Source: Patescibacteria group bacterium (GTDB lineage: Bacteria > Patescibacteriota > Minisyncoccia > Phycocordibacterales > Phycocordibacteraceae). Taken from it: a stretch of DNA of 5,044 bases. The stretch covers positions 1-5,044 of the forward strand of contig JAHJIK010000003.1 in the NCBI GenBank assembly GCA_018823385.1, read 5' to 3'. Made by a program: the position numbers and the translations under genes. Positions 4,960 to 5,044 of the stretch are shown piece after piece. A model generated the notes under the pieces. It was not told where the DNA came from. It saw nothing but the letters and a program-made list of their open reading frames with translations, and searched no databases. Each line of letters begins with the position of its first letter. The first letter of the stretch is position 1.

Positions 4960-4999
4960 TATAACAAAAGCCCCGCTTTCTGCGGGGCTTTTGTTATAT
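4960..4999. terminator. Strong bidirectional terminator between HU and a convergent gene
   Basis: ATAACAAAAGCCCCGC (4961-4976) pairs perfectly over 16 bases with GCGGGGCTTTTGTTAT (4982-4997) around a TTTCT loop. One more A-T pair and a G-U pair extend it to 4959-4999. The GC-rich core with flanking A- and T-runs reads as an intrinsic terminator on both strands. It follows the HU stop by 12 bases and contains the stop codon of the probable - strand gene. Confidence 0.92.
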
Positions 5000-5044
5000 C
5001 TTCTTCGCAACAACGAAACTCGTGTAGTTAAACTTTAAGTCTTG
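4994..5044 (-). CDS. C-terminal end of a probable convergent gene, product uncertain
   Basis: On the - strand the final 51 bases read QDLKFNYTSFVVAKKI and then TAA (stop at 4996-4994), with the rest of the gene beyond the right edge. The bidirectional terminator at its end and codon choices like those of the neighbours (GTT, AAG, TTC) support a real gene. A basic end after a hydrophobic strand (SFVVAKK) is reminiscent of some class I SAM-dependent methyltransferases, whose last strand often ends this way, but 16 residues cannot establish this. A random open frame of this length is not improbable, so confidence is modest. Confidence 0.45.
   Translation of the reverse strand, partial: QDLKFNYTSFVVAKKI

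Noticed and set aside
1..5044. A previously undescribed multi-gene system
   Set aside because: All long genes are well-known housekeeping families with intact catalytic or binding residues. The only unknown protein is 54 residues long, so no new system can be supported here.

Overview
The window carries six recognisable genes on the + strand and the end of one probable gene on the - strand. The proteins most resemble those of the Candidate Phyla Radiation (Patescibacteria), probably the Parcubacteria side. The reasons are the NusA sequence (N-terminal block, acidic insertion, KH domains, acidic tail), the gene order nusA-ppa, the very compact layout, and the absence of any usable Shine-Dalgarno site before the visible starts. 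This placement is recalled from family features and was not tested by search. No rRNA, tRNA, CRISPR array, insertion sequence or phage gene is visible.

Layout. 2-1405 is nusA, cut by the left edge. 1418-1936 is ppa (family I inorganic pyrophosphatase), 12 bases behind nusA and closed by two abutting hairpins, the second a strong terminator. 2024-2188 encodes an unrecognised 54-residue single-pass membrane protein. 2224-2838 is clpP, followed by a terminator. 2995-4524 is rny (RNase Y), followed by a UUCG-loop terminator. 4675-4947 is an HU-family gene. The final 51 bases read as the C-terminus of a convergent gene sharing a bidirectional terminator with HU. No gene-free stretch exceeds about 160 bases.

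The genes are core housekeeping functions: transcription elongation and termination (NusA), pyrophosphate removal (Ppa), protein turnover (ClpP), mRNA decay (RNase Y) and nucleoid structure (HU). Apart from nusA-ppa, each seems to have its own promoter and terminator. I see no defence system, biosynthetic cluster or obviously new enzyme system.

The less ordinary signals lie in the short intergenic regions. The small membrane-protein gene and clpP have -10 boxes only 8-9 bases before ATG, which predicts leaderless mRNAs. The rny and HU leaders share a near-identical 15-base motif ending in the start codon, and both hold a GGAGG-like sequence in a small hairpin too far upstream to be a normal ribosome-binding site. 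The HU leader also holds a 7-codon open frame starting exactly where transcription is predicted to begin.
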